Positions 50,049-59,900 of a stretch of 64,000 nt of DNA are shown here, piece by piece. How positions within the stretch are numbered: the first letter of the stretch is position 1; each line of letters opens with the position of its first letter. A program made the position numbers and the translations under genes. The stretch spans positions 5,332,001 to 5,396,000 of the forward strand of contig NZ_JBBOCT010000001.1 of NCBI RefSeq assembly GCF_038002605.1, given 5' to 3'. This DNA is from Bacillus sp. FSL K6-3431 (GTDB lineage: Bacteria > Bacillota > Bacilli > Bacillales > Bacillaceae_C). The notes under the pieces are model-generated. The model ran no database searches. It was not told where the DNA came from and saw only the letters and a list, made by a program, of their open reading frames with translations.

Positions 50049-52457
50049 TTGCTTATTATCATCACGATTTTACTCCCGTTTTTAGCCGCAGCACTTATTC
50101 CATTCTTTTATAAACGTTTATCACGAATACATATAGGTTGGTTTGTCCTTGCTGTGCCAGTCATTCTTTTTATCATGCTCGCTCGCTATGTTCCATCCAT
50201 TGCAAAAGGAAGTACATATTTAAATACCATCGAATGGATTCCTACGTACGGTATCAACTTTTCTACCTATTTGGATGGTCTTAGTATGATTTTTGGTCTT
50301 CTGATCACAGGTGTAGGTAGCTTGGTCATACTGTACTCCATTTACTATTTATCTGCAAGGGAATCCCTACATCATTTCTATATTTACTTGCTTTTGTTTA
50401 TGGGCGCAATGCTTGGTGTCGTATTGTCTGATAATATTTTTGTATTATATGTGTTCTGGGAATTAACAAGTATCTCTTCTTTTTTGTTAATTGCATTTTG
50501 GTATCATCGGAAGGGATCAAGATATGGCGCTCAAAAATCATTATTGATTACTGTGAGTGGTGGGATAGCCATGCTCGCAGGTTTTATCATGGTTTATATT
50601 ATGGCAGATACATTAAGTGTTCGAGAGCTTATTTCATCTTTGAATGATTATATTGATCATCCGCTATTTCTTCCAGCGATGTTATTGGTGCTACTTGGAG
50701 CATTCACAAAATCAGCTCAATTCCCATTCCATATATGGTTACCTGATGCAATGGAAGCTCCTACACCAGTTAGTGCTTATTTACATTCAGCGACAATGGT
50801 TAAAGCAGGTATTTATCTGGTTGCGCGTCTAACACCCGTTTTTGGCGGCGATTATGTTTGGTTTTGGGTTGTCAGTGGGATCGGTATTTTCACATTGTTT
50901 TGGGGCTCCTTTAATGCAGTACGCCAAGTTGATCTCAAGGCATTACTTGCCTATTCCACGATTAGTCAACTTGGCTTAATAATGAGTTTGTTTGGCCTTG
51001 GATCTGCTGCACTTCACATAGGGTATAGCACAGATTCGGTTATATATACACAAGCAACATTTGCCGCACTTTTTCATCTCGTTAATCATTCTACGTTTAA
51101 AGGTGCACTTTTCATGGTTGTTGGTGTAATTGACCATGAACTAGGCACAAGGGATATCCGTAAATTGGGAGGCTTAATGGCTTTAATGCCGATTACTTTT
51201 TCTATCGCAATCATTGGGAGCTTCTCAATGGCGGGATTACCTCCTTTTAATGGCTTTTTAAGTAAGGAAATGTTTTTTGAATCAGTTGTTAAAATAACAC
51301 AACTTGATATCTTTTCATTAGGAACTTGGGGATATCTTTTCCCGGTTATTGCTTGGATTGCTAGTATTTTTACATTTGTCTATTGTATGATCATCGTTTT
51401 TAGAACGTTTCTAGGGCCATATCAGCCTGAAAAATTAGAGCATAAAGGGCAAGAAGCACCTTTCAGGATGCTAATAGCACCAAGTATTCTTGCAATTTTG
51501 GTAGTCGGTATATTCTTTTTCCCTAATCTAGTCGGTAACTATTTACTAAAACCGGCAATGGCAAGTATTTATCCGACTTTTTCTGACGTAGAAGAACTAG
51601 TTCCACATATTTCCGCTTGGCATGGTTGGAACACGCCTTTATTAATGACGATTGGAGTTATAATTATAGGGTTAATATTGTTTCGAATTCTTCGTTATTG
51701 GAAACCTGTGTATCGTCTGTTTCCGCCAGGTTGGAGCTTGAATGCTCTATATAATTACACTCTTATGCAAATGGAGCATCGTTCTTCAGAAATTACAAAA
51801 TCATATATGACAGGTAATCTTCGCGATTACGCACTATATGTATATCTTTTCTTTTTCACTGCTGTTGGAGGTGGATTATTCTTTACAGATGCGTTTAATT
51901 TCGACGTGTCCAGTAATGCGCCAATCAGGGTGTATGAGTGGATATTAGTCTTTGTTATGATGACAGCTGGTGTTGCGATTCTATTTTCTAGATCTCGCTT
52001 GACAGCTACTTTACTGAATGGGGTTCTTGGATATTCGATCGCTATATTCTTTGTTTTATTCCGTGCTCCGGATTTGGCACTTACTCAACTTGTTGTAGAG
52101 ACTGTAACAACTGCTTTATTCCTATTATGTTTTCGATTCTTACCTGAATGGAAGAAGGAGACATATAGACCGCGGAAAAAAATGGTTCATGCGTTTATCG
52201 CTATCTCCACTGGAACTATTGTTACGCTTATTGCCTTGTCTGTACAGAGTAATAATACGTTTGAAACAATTTCTATATACTTTGAAAATGCGTATGAACT
52301 TGCAGGTGGTAATAATATTGTTAATGCCATTTTAGGTGATTTCCGGGCATTCGATACAATGCTAGAAGTTGTCGTACTATTTATTGCTGGACTTGGTGTA
52401 TATACATTAATTAAGCTAAAGGCTGGAAAGGGGGAGCAGGACATTGAAAATAAATGA
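50049..52457 (+). CDS. mrpA: Na+/H+ antiporter subunit MrpA
   Basis: This is the largest Mrp subunit, 802 residues with about 20 helices: a proton-channel-like N-terminal part homologous to complex I NuoL (FYIYLLLFMGAMLGVVLSDN, FPFHIWLPDAMEAPTPVSAY, FHLVNHSTFKGALFMVVG) and the MbhD/MbhE-like C-terminal part. The complex exchanges cytoplasmic Na+ for H+ in alkaline or salty conditions. It starts with TTG after TTGGAGG. mrpB overlaps its end by 14 bases. Confidence 0.96.
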   Translation: MLIIITILLPFLAAALIPFFYKRLSRIHIGWFVLAVPVILFIMLARYVPSIAKGSTYLNTIEWIPTYGINFSTYLDGLSMIFGLLITGVGSLVILYSIYYLSARESLHHFYIYLLLFMGAMLGVVLSDNIFVLYVFWELTSISSFLLIAFWYHRKGSRYGAQKSLLITVSGGIAMLAGFIMVYIMADTLSVRELISSLNDYIDHPLFLPAMLLVLLGAFTKSAQFPFHIWLPDAMEAPTPVSAYLHSATMVKAGIYLVARLTPVFGGDYVWFWVVSGIGIFTLFWGSFNAVRQVDLKALLAYSTISQLGLIMSLFGLGSAALHIGYSTDSVIYTQATFAALFHLVNHSTFKGALFMVVGVIDHELGTRDIRKLGGLMALMPITFSIAIIGSFSMAGLPPFNGFLSKEMFFESVVKITQLDIFSLGTWGYLFPVIAWIASIFTFVYCMIIVFRTFLGPYQPEKLEHKGQEAPFRMLIAPSILAILVVGIFFFPNLVGNYLLKPAMASIYPTFSDVEELVPHISAWHGWNTPLLMTIGVIIIGLILFRILRYWKPVYRLFPPGWSLNALYNYTLMQMEHRSSEITKSYMTGNLRDYALYVYLFFFTAVGGGLFFTDAFNFDVSSNAPIRVYEWILVFVMMTAGVAILFSRSRLTATLLNGVLGYSIAIFFVLFRAPDLALTQLVVETVTTALFLLCFRFLPEWKKETYRPRKKMVHAFIAISTGTIVTLIALSVQSNNTFETISIYFENAYELAGGNNIVNAILGDFRAFDTMLEVVVLFIAGLGVYTLIKLKAGKGEQDIENK

Positions 52458-52866
52458 TGTTATTTTACAAACAGTTACACGAATAGTCGTTTTTATCATC
52501 TTAACGCTTGGAGTATATCTGTTTTTATCAGGTCACAATAATCCAGGTGGCGGTTTTATTGGTGGTCTTGTTCTTGCCTCAGCCATTGTGCTACTTTATC
52601 TTGCTTATGATATAGAAACAGTCCATAAAGGAATTCCATTCGATTTTAAGCGGGTTGCTGCTCTTGGTGTTTTGATTTCAGTCACTAGTGGATTTGGGGC
52701 GCTTTTATCTGATTCTCCATTTTTAAGCCAGGCGTTTTCTTATTTTAATCTACCTGTTTTTGGAAAAACGGAACTGGCAACTGTGATTATATTTGAGGCC
52801 GGTGTTGCCTTAACTGTTGTTGGTGTAGTAGTAACAATTATTTTGAGTATAAGTGAGGATGTGTAG
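52444..52866 (+). CDS. mrpB: Na+/H+ antiporter subunit MrpB
   Basis: An integral membrane subunit of 140 residues with four helices and the conserved SGHNNPGGGFIGGLVLASAI. It starts with TTG after AGGGGGAGCAGG inside the end of mrpA, which suggests translational coupling. It is part of the single multi-subunit antiporter. Confidence 0.94.
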   Translation: MKINDVILQTVTRIVVFIILTLGVYLFLSGHNNPGGGFIGGLVLASAIVLLYLAYDIETVHKGIPFDFKRVAALGVLISVTSGFGALLSDSPFLSQAFSYFNLPVFGKTELATVIIFEAGVALTVVGVVVTIILSISEDV

Positions 52867-52869
52867 TCC

Positions 52870-53205
52870 ATGGAAACTTTAATTACCATCCTAGTCGGGG
52901 TATTGGTAGCCGTAGCGACATATTTAATTTTGTCACGGAACTTTATTCGTGTCATTTTGGGAACTTCTTTACTATCCCATGCGGTTCACCTTCTTATTAT
53001 GACGATGGGTGGATTGAAAACCGGGAATGTTCCATTGTTAGCAGCAGAAGGCCCATATGTGGATGCATTGCCACAAGCGTTGATTTTAACGGCGATTGTG
53101 ATCAGTTTTGCTGTTACTGCATTTTTACTTGTATTGGTTTATCGCTCATATCAGGAATCTAGGACGGAAGATTATGATGAGTTAAGTGGGTTAAATGATG
53201 AATAA
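52870..53205 (+). CDS. mrpC: Na+/H+ antiporter subunit MrpC
   Basis: A three-helix subunit of 111 residues homologous to complex I NuoK (SRNFIRVILGTSLLSHAVHL, DALPQALILTAIVISFA). It lies 3 bases after mrpB and overlaps mrpD by 11 bases. Confidence 0.94.
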   Translation: METLITILVGVLVAVATYLILSRNFIRVILGTSLLSHAVHLLIMTMGGLKTGNVPLLAAEGPYVDALPQALILTAIVISFAVTAFLLVLVYRSYQESRTEDYDELSGLNDE

Positions 53206-54682
53206 TCTGCTTGTACTGCCTATGGTTATTCCGATTTTGACCGGTATTATTCTTGTTTTCCTCCGCTCATTCGTCCAAATTCAGCGGTGGCTCAGTATCG
53301 GTGCAATGATTGGAACAGCGGGTGTTAGTATTTATATTTTAAATAGGATTCAGACAGAGGGGATATTATATCTCGATTTCGGAGGTTGGGCACCACCTTA
53401 CGGAATCATCTTTGTCGCTGATTCATTCTCGATGCTCCTTGTCTTGACGACAAGTATCGTTACTGCGATTTGTCTCCTATATGCCTTTTCTTCCATTGGA
53501 AAAAAACGAGAAAATATGTTTTTCTATTCTTTTGTTCATTTGTTAGTTGCGGGAGTAAACGGTTCTTTTATGACTGGTGATCTTTTCAACTTATTTGTAT
53601 GCTTTGAAGTGATGTTGGTAGCTTCATATGTACTTATTTCACTAGGCGGAAAAAAGATTCAACTAAAAGAATCGATCAAGTATGTTGCTATTAATGTATT
53701 ATCATCATGGTTTTTTCTTGTTGCGATTGCCTATTTATATGGAACAGTAGGGACTTTAAACTTTGCTCATTTATCACAACGAATAGCCGAAGTTGGACAA
53801 GGCCCACTGTTGACGACGATCAGTATTTTATTTCTGCTTGTATTCAGTTTAAAGGCCGGGCTCTTACTTTACTTTTGGCTTCCAGGTGCATATAGTGCTC
53901 CTCCAACCGCTGTAGCAGCGTTGTTTGGTGCGTTGCTTACAAAAGTAGGTATATATGCAATGTTTCGGGTATTTACATTGTTATTTTATCACGAACCTTC
54001 GATCACCCATACGCTTATCGGCGTAATGGCTGCAATCACAATGATCGGCGGGTGTTTAGGAGCAATAGCCTATAAGGATATTCGTCAAGTTGTTGCGTTT
54101 AATGTTGTCATCGCCGTTGGATTTATTCTCGTAGGATTAGCTGTTTCTACTCAAACTGCAATCGAAGGATCGATCTATTATCTAGTGCATGACATGATTG
54201 TAAAAGCATTACTGTTTCTGCTTGCTGGAACAATCATCAGTATGACTGGTACAGGGAAAATCAATGAAATGAGTGGCCTCATTCGCAATTATCCGTTATT
54301 AGGTTGGTTATTTTTCATTGTTACACTTTCACTAGCAGGTATTCCACCGTTTAGCGGGTTCATCGGTAAAATATTGGTAGGCATGGGGGCAGTTGAGACA
54401 GGTTCCTTCGTTTTACTTGCGCTTGCTTTCATATCTAGCATTTTTGTACTCTATTCCCTTTTGCGAGTCTTTATGAACTGTTTCTGGGGAGAAACAATCA
54501 TTAGTGAAGAAGATGAAGTCCCGTTGAAACGCGGCTTATTAGTCCCTTGTGTATTACTTGGTATCGCTACTGCTGTCCTCGGTCTAGGAGCAGAAGCGAT
54601 TTCTGCTTATGTACATGATGCAGCAAATACATTAGCGAACCCAGATATTTATATCGATGCGATTTTGGGTGATAAAAAATGA
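53195..54682 (+). CDS. mrpD: Na+/H+ antiporter subunit MrpD
   Basis: The second large proton-channel-like subunit, 495 residues and about 14 helices, homologous to NuoM/NuoN. Conserved parts are SFMTGDLFNLFVCFEVMLVA with the membrane glutamate, FWLPGAYSAPPTAVAALFG and LVHDMIVKALLFLLAG. Two in-frame ATGs (53195 and 53198) are possible starts. It overlaps mrpC. Confidence 0.95.
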   Translation: MMNNLLVLPMVIPILTGIILVFLRSFVQIQRWLSIGAMIGTAGVSIYILNRIQTEGILYLDFGGWAPPYGIIFVADSFSMLLVLTTSIVTAICLLYAFSSIGKKRENMFFYSFVHLLVAGVNGSFMTGDLFNLFVCFEVMLVASYVLISLGGKKIQLKESIKYVAINVLSSWFFLVAIAYLYGTVGTLNFAHLSQRIAEVGQGPLLTTISILFLLVFSLKAGLLLYFWLPGAYSAPPTAVAALFGALLTKVGIYAMFRVFTLLFYHEPSITHTLIGVMAAITMIGGCLGAIAYKDIRQVVAFNVVIAVGFILVGLAVSTQTAIEGSIYYLVHDMIVKALLFLLAGTIISMTGTGKINEMSGLIRNYPLLGWLFFIVTLSLAGIPPFSGFIGKILVGMGAVETGSFVLLALAFISSIFVLYSLLRVFMNCFWGETIISEEDEVPLKRGLLVPCVLLGIATAVLGLGAEAISAYVHDAANTLANPDIYIDAILGDKK

Positions 54683-54722
54683 GAGGTTTTATAGTGTTTC
54701 CAGAAAGAAGAGGTGGATGTAA

Positions 54723-55205
54723 ATGCCAGCCCAATTTTTACTGAATTTATTTATTGCATTGCTTTGGATGTTGTTACGTGATGAAGATGTATTAAGATTT
54801 TCCACCTTTTTCTCGGGTTTCTTAGTTGGGATTGTAATAGTATTCCTAATGCATCGATTTTTCGGGCAACAATTTTATTTGCGTCGTTTCTATTCACTTG
54901 TTAAACTGATCATCATTTTTATTTCGGAGTTACTTCAATCAAGTTATGTGGTGCTTGTGCAGATATTAAAGCCAACGCTGCATATCAAACCAGGCATTTT
55001 TACGTATGAAACAAAATTAAAAAGTGATTGGGAAGTGTCAACCCTTGCCATGCTACTGACACTCACCCCCGGATCTGTCGTTATGGAAGTATCCCCTGAG
55101 GGTAATGTGTTCTATATACATGGGATGGATCTTGAGGAGTCGAAGGATAGCCTCTTGCGTTCTCTCGAAAAATTTGAAAAAGCGATAATGGAGGTGACTC
55201 GATAA
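54723..55205 (+). CDS. mrpE: Na+/H+ antiporter subunit MrpE
   Basis: A subunit of 160 residues with two or three N-terminal helices and a soluble C-terminal domain (LAMLLTLTPGSVVMEVSPEG is the family signature). AGAGGTGGATG precedes the ATG. Its stop overlaps the start of mrpF by one base. It stabilises the Mrp complex in studied members. Confidence 0.94.
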   Translation: MPAQFLLNLFIALLWMLLRDEDVLRFSTFFSGFLVGIVIVFLMHRFFGQQFYLRRFYSLVKLIIIFISELLQSSYVVLVQILKPTLHIKPGIFTYETKLKSDWEVSTLAMLLTLTPGSVVMEVSPEGNVFYIHGMDLEESKDSLLRSLEKFEKAIMEVTR

Positions 55206-55489
55206 TGATTGAAATAATGCTACGTACTTCACTTGTATTGTTTACTTTGTCCATAGCAATTGTTTTATATCGAATCATACGAGGACCATCCATGCCTGAT
55301 CGCGTGATTGCTATGGATACGATCGGCGTGAATCTCATTTCTGGGATCGCGATTATCTCGATCATACTAAAGACGAAAGCATTTCTGGAAGTGATTCTTA
55401 TTATCGGAATTCTGGCTTTTATTAGTACGATCGCTCTCTCAAAATTTATTGAGAGGGGTGTTATCGTTGAATATAAGCGAGATCGTTAA
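55205..55489 (+). CDS. mrpF: Na+/H+ antiporter subunit MrpF
   Basis: A three-helix subunit of 94 residues (YRIIRGPSMPDRVIAMDTIG is the conserved segment; MbhF/MnhF family). GGAGGTGACTCGATA leads into the ATG. It overlaps the mrpG start. Confidence 0.94.
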   Translation: MIEIMLRTSLVLFTLSIAIVLYRIIRGPSMPDRVIAMDTIGVNLISGIAIISIILKTKAFLEVILIIGILAFISTIALSKFIERGVIVEYKRDR

Positions 55490-55823
55490 ATATGCTGCCG
55501 TCTTCCTCATATTCATAAGCAGTATTGTTAGTGTGATTAGTGCATTTGGGATGATTCGTTTTCCAGATGTGTATACACGGATACATGCAGCGACAAAAAG
55601 TACAACATTAGCAGTACTTTTAACTTTAAATGGAGCATTTTTTTATTTTTGGGCTGCAGAATCGTTTATCAGTGTTCGACTTATCCTGGGGATCGTCTTC
55701 GTTTTTTTAACAGCTCCTGTTGCAGGACATCTCATCATTAGAGCGGCATATCGTTCAAATGTAAAACTAGCTGAATCGTCGATTGAGGATGAGTTAAAAG
55801 CTGTACTTAAAGACGAGAAGTAA
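55467..55823 (+). CDS. mrpG: Na+/H+ antiporter subunit MrpG
   Basis: The last Mrp subunit, about 118 residues with three helices (AFGMIRFPDVYTRIHAATKS is the family signature). I prefer the TTG at 55467 (NISEIVKYAAVF), preceded by GAGAGGGGTG; GTG at 55458 or TTG at 55449 would lengthen it slightly. It closes a complete seven-gene mrp operon. Confidence 0.92.
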   Translation: MNISEIVKYAAVFLIFISSIVSVISAFGMIRFPDVYTRIHAATKSTTLAVLLTLNGAFFYFWAAESFISVRLILGIVFVFLTAPVAGHLIIRAAYRSNVKLAESSIEDELKAVLKDEK

Positions 55824-55864
55824 CACTTGAAACACCTATAGCTTTATTGCGATAGGGTGCGAGA

Positions 55865-55926
55865 GCATAAGCCATTACCTTACAGAAGGAGCACTTTCTA
55901 CAGGGGAAGGCTTATGCTTATTGCTT
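55865..55926 (+). terminator. Candidate terminator after mrpG
   Basis: GCATAAGCC pairs with GGCTTATGC around a long 35-base loop, followed by TTATTGCTTTTT. A smaller hairpin (CACCTAT/ATAGGGTG) lies just before it. Confidence 0.5.
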
Positions 55927-56008
55927 TTTAACTGCGACTTCCATATTTGGTAGTATAAATCTCTCTTTTTCACTTAAAATAGATAAGATGAAAAGGGGAG
56001 TTTTTGTT

Positions 56009-57223
56009 ATGAATGTGTTAAGAAAAGTGTTCGGTGATGTTGACGTTTCAAGAGATTTATTATTGTTGTTATTAATTGGCGGTTTGTATTCGTTAAGTAT
56101 TTCATTATCAAATACATTTGTGAATATTTATTTATGGAAACAATCGAAGGAATTTTTTGATCTTGCAGTGTATAATTTGGCCATCGTTATATTTCAACCC
56201 ATCACCTTTATCATTGCAGGAAGATGGGCAAAGAAAGTGGACAGAGTCATTGTGCTACGCTTCGGAGTTATTTTTCTTGCTTTGTTTTTTATTGCCGTAT
56301 TGTTATTTGGTGAAAGGTCTTCAGAGCATCTCATTATCCTTGGCGGACTTCTAGGAATTGGATATGGTTTCTATTGGCTCGCTTTTAACGTGTTAACTTT
56401 TGAAATTACAGAGCCAGAAACAAGGGACTTTTTTAATGGATTTATGGGCGCACTTACATCTGTTGGAGGAATAATAGGCCCAATCTCAGCAGGATTTATT
56501 ATTACTCGATTTACATCAAATATTGGTTATACATTTATTTTCGCCATTTCCTTGTTTCTTTTTGTCGCTGCAGTGATCACAAGTTTTTTTATTAACAGAC
56601 GCCCCGCTTCAGGACAATATATGTTTGTAAAGATATTTACTGAAAGAAAAAAGAATACTAATTGGCGGCTCGTTACAAATGCGCATCTTTTACAGGGATT
56701 GCGTGAAGGTACATTCGTTTTTGTCATTTCGGTTTTTATATTTGTTGTGACACAAAATGAATTTGCTCTTGGAACATATGGCCTCATCAATGCAGGTATG
56801 GCATTTATTATGTATACGTTAGCTACGCGCTTAATAAAAAAAGAGAAAAGAAAGAAAATAATGGTGATTGGCGGATTATTGCTTTATTTAGCTATATCCC
56901 TGGTGGTTTTCAATATTACATATCCCAAGCTTCTAGTTTATGGTGTATTAATCGGTATTGCATACCCATTGATGCTTGTTCCATATACGTCAATAACCTA
57001 TGATGTCATTGGAAAGAGTTGGCGAGCGGCTGAAATGAGAATTGAATATATTGTTGTGAGAGAGTTATTTTTAAACATGGGGCGTATTATTTCGGTACTA
57101 GCTTTTATTTTCGCGATTACCTTTTTTAAAGCCTCTTCTAGTATTCCAATATTTCTTTTGGTAGTTGGGATAGGGCATACGATAGCTGCATTTATGCTCA
57201 CAAAAGTGCAGGTAGATGTGTGA
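56009..57223 (+). CDS. MFS transporter (YqgE-type)
   Basis: A 12-helix major facilitator superfamily protein of 404 residues, starting MNVLRKVFGDVDVSRDLLLL. The substrate cannot be read from sequence. Its position before pbpA matches YqgE of B. subtilis. The ATG at 56009 follows AAAAGGGGAG; a longer in-frame reading from 55988 uses codons that contain that site. A perfect GCTTTTCTTTT/AAAAGAAAAGC hairpin follows at 57244-57270. Confidence 0.85.
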   Translation: MNVLRKVFGDVDVSRDLLLLLLIGGLYSLSISLSNTFVNIYLWKQSKEFFDLAVYNLAIVIFQPITFIIAGRWAKKVDRVIVLRFGVIFLALFFIAVLLFGERSSEHLIILGGLLGIGYGFYWLAFNVLTFEITEPETRDFFNGFMGALTSVGGIIGPISAGFIITRFTSNIGYTFIFAISLFLFVAAVITSFFINRRPASGQYMFVKIFTERKKNTNWRLVTNAHLLQGLREGTFVFVISVFIFVVTQNEFALGTYGLINAGMAFIMYTLATRLIKKEKRKKIMVIGGLLLYLAISLVVFNITYPKLLVYGVLIGIAYPLMLVPYTSITYDVIGKSWRAAEMRIEYIVVRELFLNMGRIISVLAFIFAITFFKASSSIPIFLLVVGIGHTIAAFMLTKVQVDV

Positions 57224-57243
57224 AGAGTGGTTGTATTGCATCG

Positions 57244-57270
57244 GCTTTTCTTTTACAATAAAAGAAAAGC
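57244..57270 (+). terminator. Hairpin between MFS gene and pbpA
   Basis: GCTTTTCTTTT pairs perfectly with AAAAGAAAAGC around ACAAT. There is no clean T run after it, so termination would be partial. Confidence 0.45.
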
Positions 57271-57297
57271 GGTTTGGGGAAGAAAGGACTGTACGGC

Positions 57298-59391
57298 TTG
57301 AAAAATAAAGAGAAGAAGAAAAAGTCTCATGTTCCACTTAGGATGAACATGTTGTTTTTTATTGTTTTTTTGCTATTTGCGATATTGATTCTTAGATTAG
57401 GGGTTATTCAAATTGTATATGGTGAAGATGCAAAAAGGGAGATTGAAAGGACAGATGATGTAACGGTAAGTACATCTTCTCCGCGTGGATTAATATATGA
57501 TAAGAACCTTAATCTACTCATTGAAAATAAACCACAAAAAGCGATTACGTATACACAACCGAAAAGCTTTGATCAAAAAGAAACATTAAAAACGGCCAAA
57601 GCGCTTGCGGAAATCATTCATCAAGATACAGAGCGAATAACGGAACGAGATAAGGTTGATTTTTGGTTAATGATTAATCCGGAAAAAGCGAAAGCTAAGA
57701 TTACAGATGCTGAACTAAAAAAATATGAAGGTACGGATAAGGAAAGTGAACTGAATAAATTGCAAAGAGAACGAGTAACAGAAGAGGAACTTGCTTCTCT
57801 AACTAAGGATGATCTCGAAATCTTAGCTATTTATCGTGAGTTTACAGGTGGATATGCACTTGTACCACAAATTGTAAAAAACGAAGGTGTAACAGAGGAA
57901 GAATTCGCAATCGTGAGTGAAAGACTAAGCACATTACCAGGAGTTGATACTACGACAGACTGGGTACGCGAGTATCAGTATAACGATACGCTACGATCGA
58001 TATTAGGAAACATAACATCAGGATTGCCAGCTGAAAATCTAGATTATTATCTCTCGCGTGGGTATAGTCGGAATGATCGCGTCGGCAAAAGCTATATCGA
58101 GCTACAATATGAAGATGTATTACGCGGCCAAAAAGAAAAAGTTAAAAATGTAACGCGTTCTGGAAATGTATTGGAAACAATGCTCATACAAGAAGGGATG
58201 CGGGGGAAAGATCTTGTACTATCAATGGATATTGAATTACAGCAGGCTGTAGATGAAATTATCGAAGACGCACTTCTGAATACAAAAAGAAAATCAGGTA
58301 CAGGGCTTCTTGATCGAGCATTTGTCGTATTAATGGACCCGAATACAGGTGAAATTTTATCACTTTCCGGTAAACAGTATTTATATAATGAAGAAAAGGG
58401 AAAATATGAATTCACAGATTTTGCGGCTGGTAATTTTACAACAAGTTATGTTGTAGGGTCGGCTGTTAAAGGTGCGACGGTATTAACGGGATATATGACG
58501 GGCGCAATTGATCCATATAACTCAGGAATATTGGATGAACCACTCTATATTAAAGGAACTGACCCAAAAAGTTCTTGGTTTAATAGGGGGGGGAATAATA
58601 TGTATCTTACTGACAGGGAAGCCTTAGCTAGGTCTTCTAACGTATATATGTTTAAGACAGCTATTGCTATCGGAGGTGGACAATACAGAAGAGGTCAACC
58701 TCTTGGTATTGATAAAGAAAAGGCATTTTCCGAAATGCGTAATCATTTTGGTCAACTAGGCCTTGGAGTAAGAACAGGCATTGATCTACCTGGAGAACAA
58801 GTCGGTTTTCGTGGCGATGTTCCTTCTGCGGAACCGGGTAAGACATTGGATTTTGCTATCGGGCAATTTGATACATATACACCACTTCAACTTGCTCAGT
58901 ATGTTTCAACGATCGCCAATGGTGGTTATCGGATGCAACCGCAGATCGTGAAGGAAATAAGAGAACCTGGTGATGAGAATGGTGGTATTGGGCCCTTAGC
59001 GCAGGCTACGCAACCAAAGGTGCTAAATAAAGTGGAAACATCAAAGGAATTAGTGCAAAAGGTACAACAAGGTTTTTGGGATGTTTTCCATAGTGCTAAA
59101 GGAACTGGAAAGTTTTTCAAAGATAAACCATATAGTGCAGCTGGAAAAACAGGAACAGCAGAAACGAGAGAGCAAGGAACAGATGTGTGGAACTTGACGC
59201 TCGTTGCTTATGCCCCATATGAAAATCCGGAAGTTGCTATGTCTGTCGTCGTACCATCCGCTTATCTTAATGTTAGGGGTGGAGCAGAAAATCAAATAAA
59301 TTCGGAAATCGGCGATAAAGTATTGCAAGCTTATTTTGATTTGAAAGCTAATCGTAGCAAAAAAGATAAGAATGAAGAGAATGAAGAATAA
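57298..59391 (+). CDS. pbpA: Class B penicillin-binding protein (PbpA/PBP2a type)
   Basis: A transpeptidase of elongation-type cell-wall synthesis, about 697 residues: cytoplasmic basic N-terminus (KNKEKKKKSHVP), one membrane anchor, a long dimerisation domain, and the transpeptidase domain with SAVK (SxxK) near residue 388, SSN, and AAGKTGTAE. The motif context GSAVKG lacks the usual preceding proline. Start is uncertain: TTG at 57298 fits homologues, TTG at 57274 is the alternative. It works outside the membrane with a SEDS protein. Confidence 0.92.
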   Translation: MKNKEKKKKSHVPLRMNMLFFIVFLLFAILILRLGVIQIVYGEDAKREIERTDDVTVSTSSPRGLIYDKNLNLLIENKPQKAITYTQPKSFDQKETLKTAKALAEIIHQDTERITERDKVDFWLMINPEKAKAKITDAELKKYEGTDKESELNKLQRERVTEEELASLTKDDLEILAIYREFTGGYALVPQIVKNEGVTEEEFAIVSERLSTLPGVDTTTDWVREYQYNDTLRSILGNITSGLPAENLDYYLSRGYSRNDRVGKSYIELQYEDVLRGQKEKVKNVTRSGNVLETMLIQEGMRGKDLVLSMDIELQQAVDEIIEDALLNTKRKSGTGLLDRAFVVLMDPNTGEILSLSGKQYLYNEEKGKYEFTDFAAGNFTTSYVVGSAVKGATVLTGYMTGAIDPYNSGILDEPLYIKGTDPKSSWFNRGGNNMYLTDREALARSSNVYMFKTAIAIGGGQYRRGQPLGIDKEKAFSEMRNHFGQLGLGVRTGIDLPGEQVGFRGDVPSAEPGKTLDFAIGQFDTYTPLQLAQYVSTIANGGYRMQPQIVKEIREPGDENGGIGPLAQATQPKVLNKVETSKELVQKVQQGFWDVFHSAKGTGKFFKDKPYSAAGKTGTAETREQGTDVWNLTLVAYAPYENPEVAMSVVVPSAYLNVRGGAENQINSEIGDKVLQAYFDLKANRSKKDKNEENEE

Positions 59392-59398
59392 TGGGGAC

Positions 59399-59439
59399 GC
59401 AAAAAAGCAGGCTTATATTAGCACTGCTTTTTTGCCTTT
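59399..59439. terminator. Terminator after pbpA
   Basis: GCAAAAAAGCAG pairs with CTGCTTTTTTGC around a 13-base loop, then TTTTT. A/T symmetry lets it serve the convergent minus-strand gene too. Confidence 0.88.
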
Positions 59440-59898
59440 TTAGGGTTCTTTTGTAATGGAGTCTGCTATTTGTTCAAAGTTCATTTCATTATTAAGGTGA
59501 TATTTTCCAATTTGTATATAGCGTTGTAATTTATTTTCGCCAAGAAAATCATTAAATGCTTTTGCATCAGGGATGATTTTTGCTTTCTCCAATTGGCTGC
59601 TTATTTCTTTAGAGGACATACCTTCGCTGATCGTTAATTCAAAACTAGTCACTTTAGGTTCGTCAGGTTTAGTGGTTTGTTCATTTTCTTTTGCCTTTAC
59701 CGCAATCAATTTTTCATAATTAGTTTCCAAATCTCCTATTTGAGCTTTTAGCTCTTCAATCTCAGCATTCTTTGTTTGGAGATCAATAGATGAAATTGTC
59801 GCTTTTTCTTTTTCAATGAAAAATAGATTAAAAATGAATAACAGCATGGCCGATATTAGTAAACCGAAAGCAAAGGCTCTCGTACTTTGTTTATTCAT
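59440..59898 (-). CDS. Membrane-anchored protein with MltG-like N-terminal fold (YqzC-type)
   Basis: A protein of 152 residues: one N-terminal membrane helix (about 7-28), a coiled coil (about 38-70), and a C-terminal domain with SEGMSSKEISSQLEKAKII and YIQIGKYHLNNEMNFEQIAD. This last part resembles the LysM-like subdomain at the start of MltG endolytic transglycosylases, without the catalytic part. Role unknown. Its place beside the next gene recalls yqzC-yqzD in B. subtilis; homology not confirmed. Confidence 0.75.
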   Translation of the reverse strand: MNKQSTRAFAFGLLISAMLLFIFNLFFIEKEKATISSIDLQTKNAEIEELKAQIGDLETNYEKLIAVKAKENEQTTKPDEPKVTSFELTISEGMSSKEISSQLEKAKIIPDAKAFNDFLGENKLQRYIQIGKYHLNNEMNFEQIADSITKEP

Positions 59899-59900
59899 CC

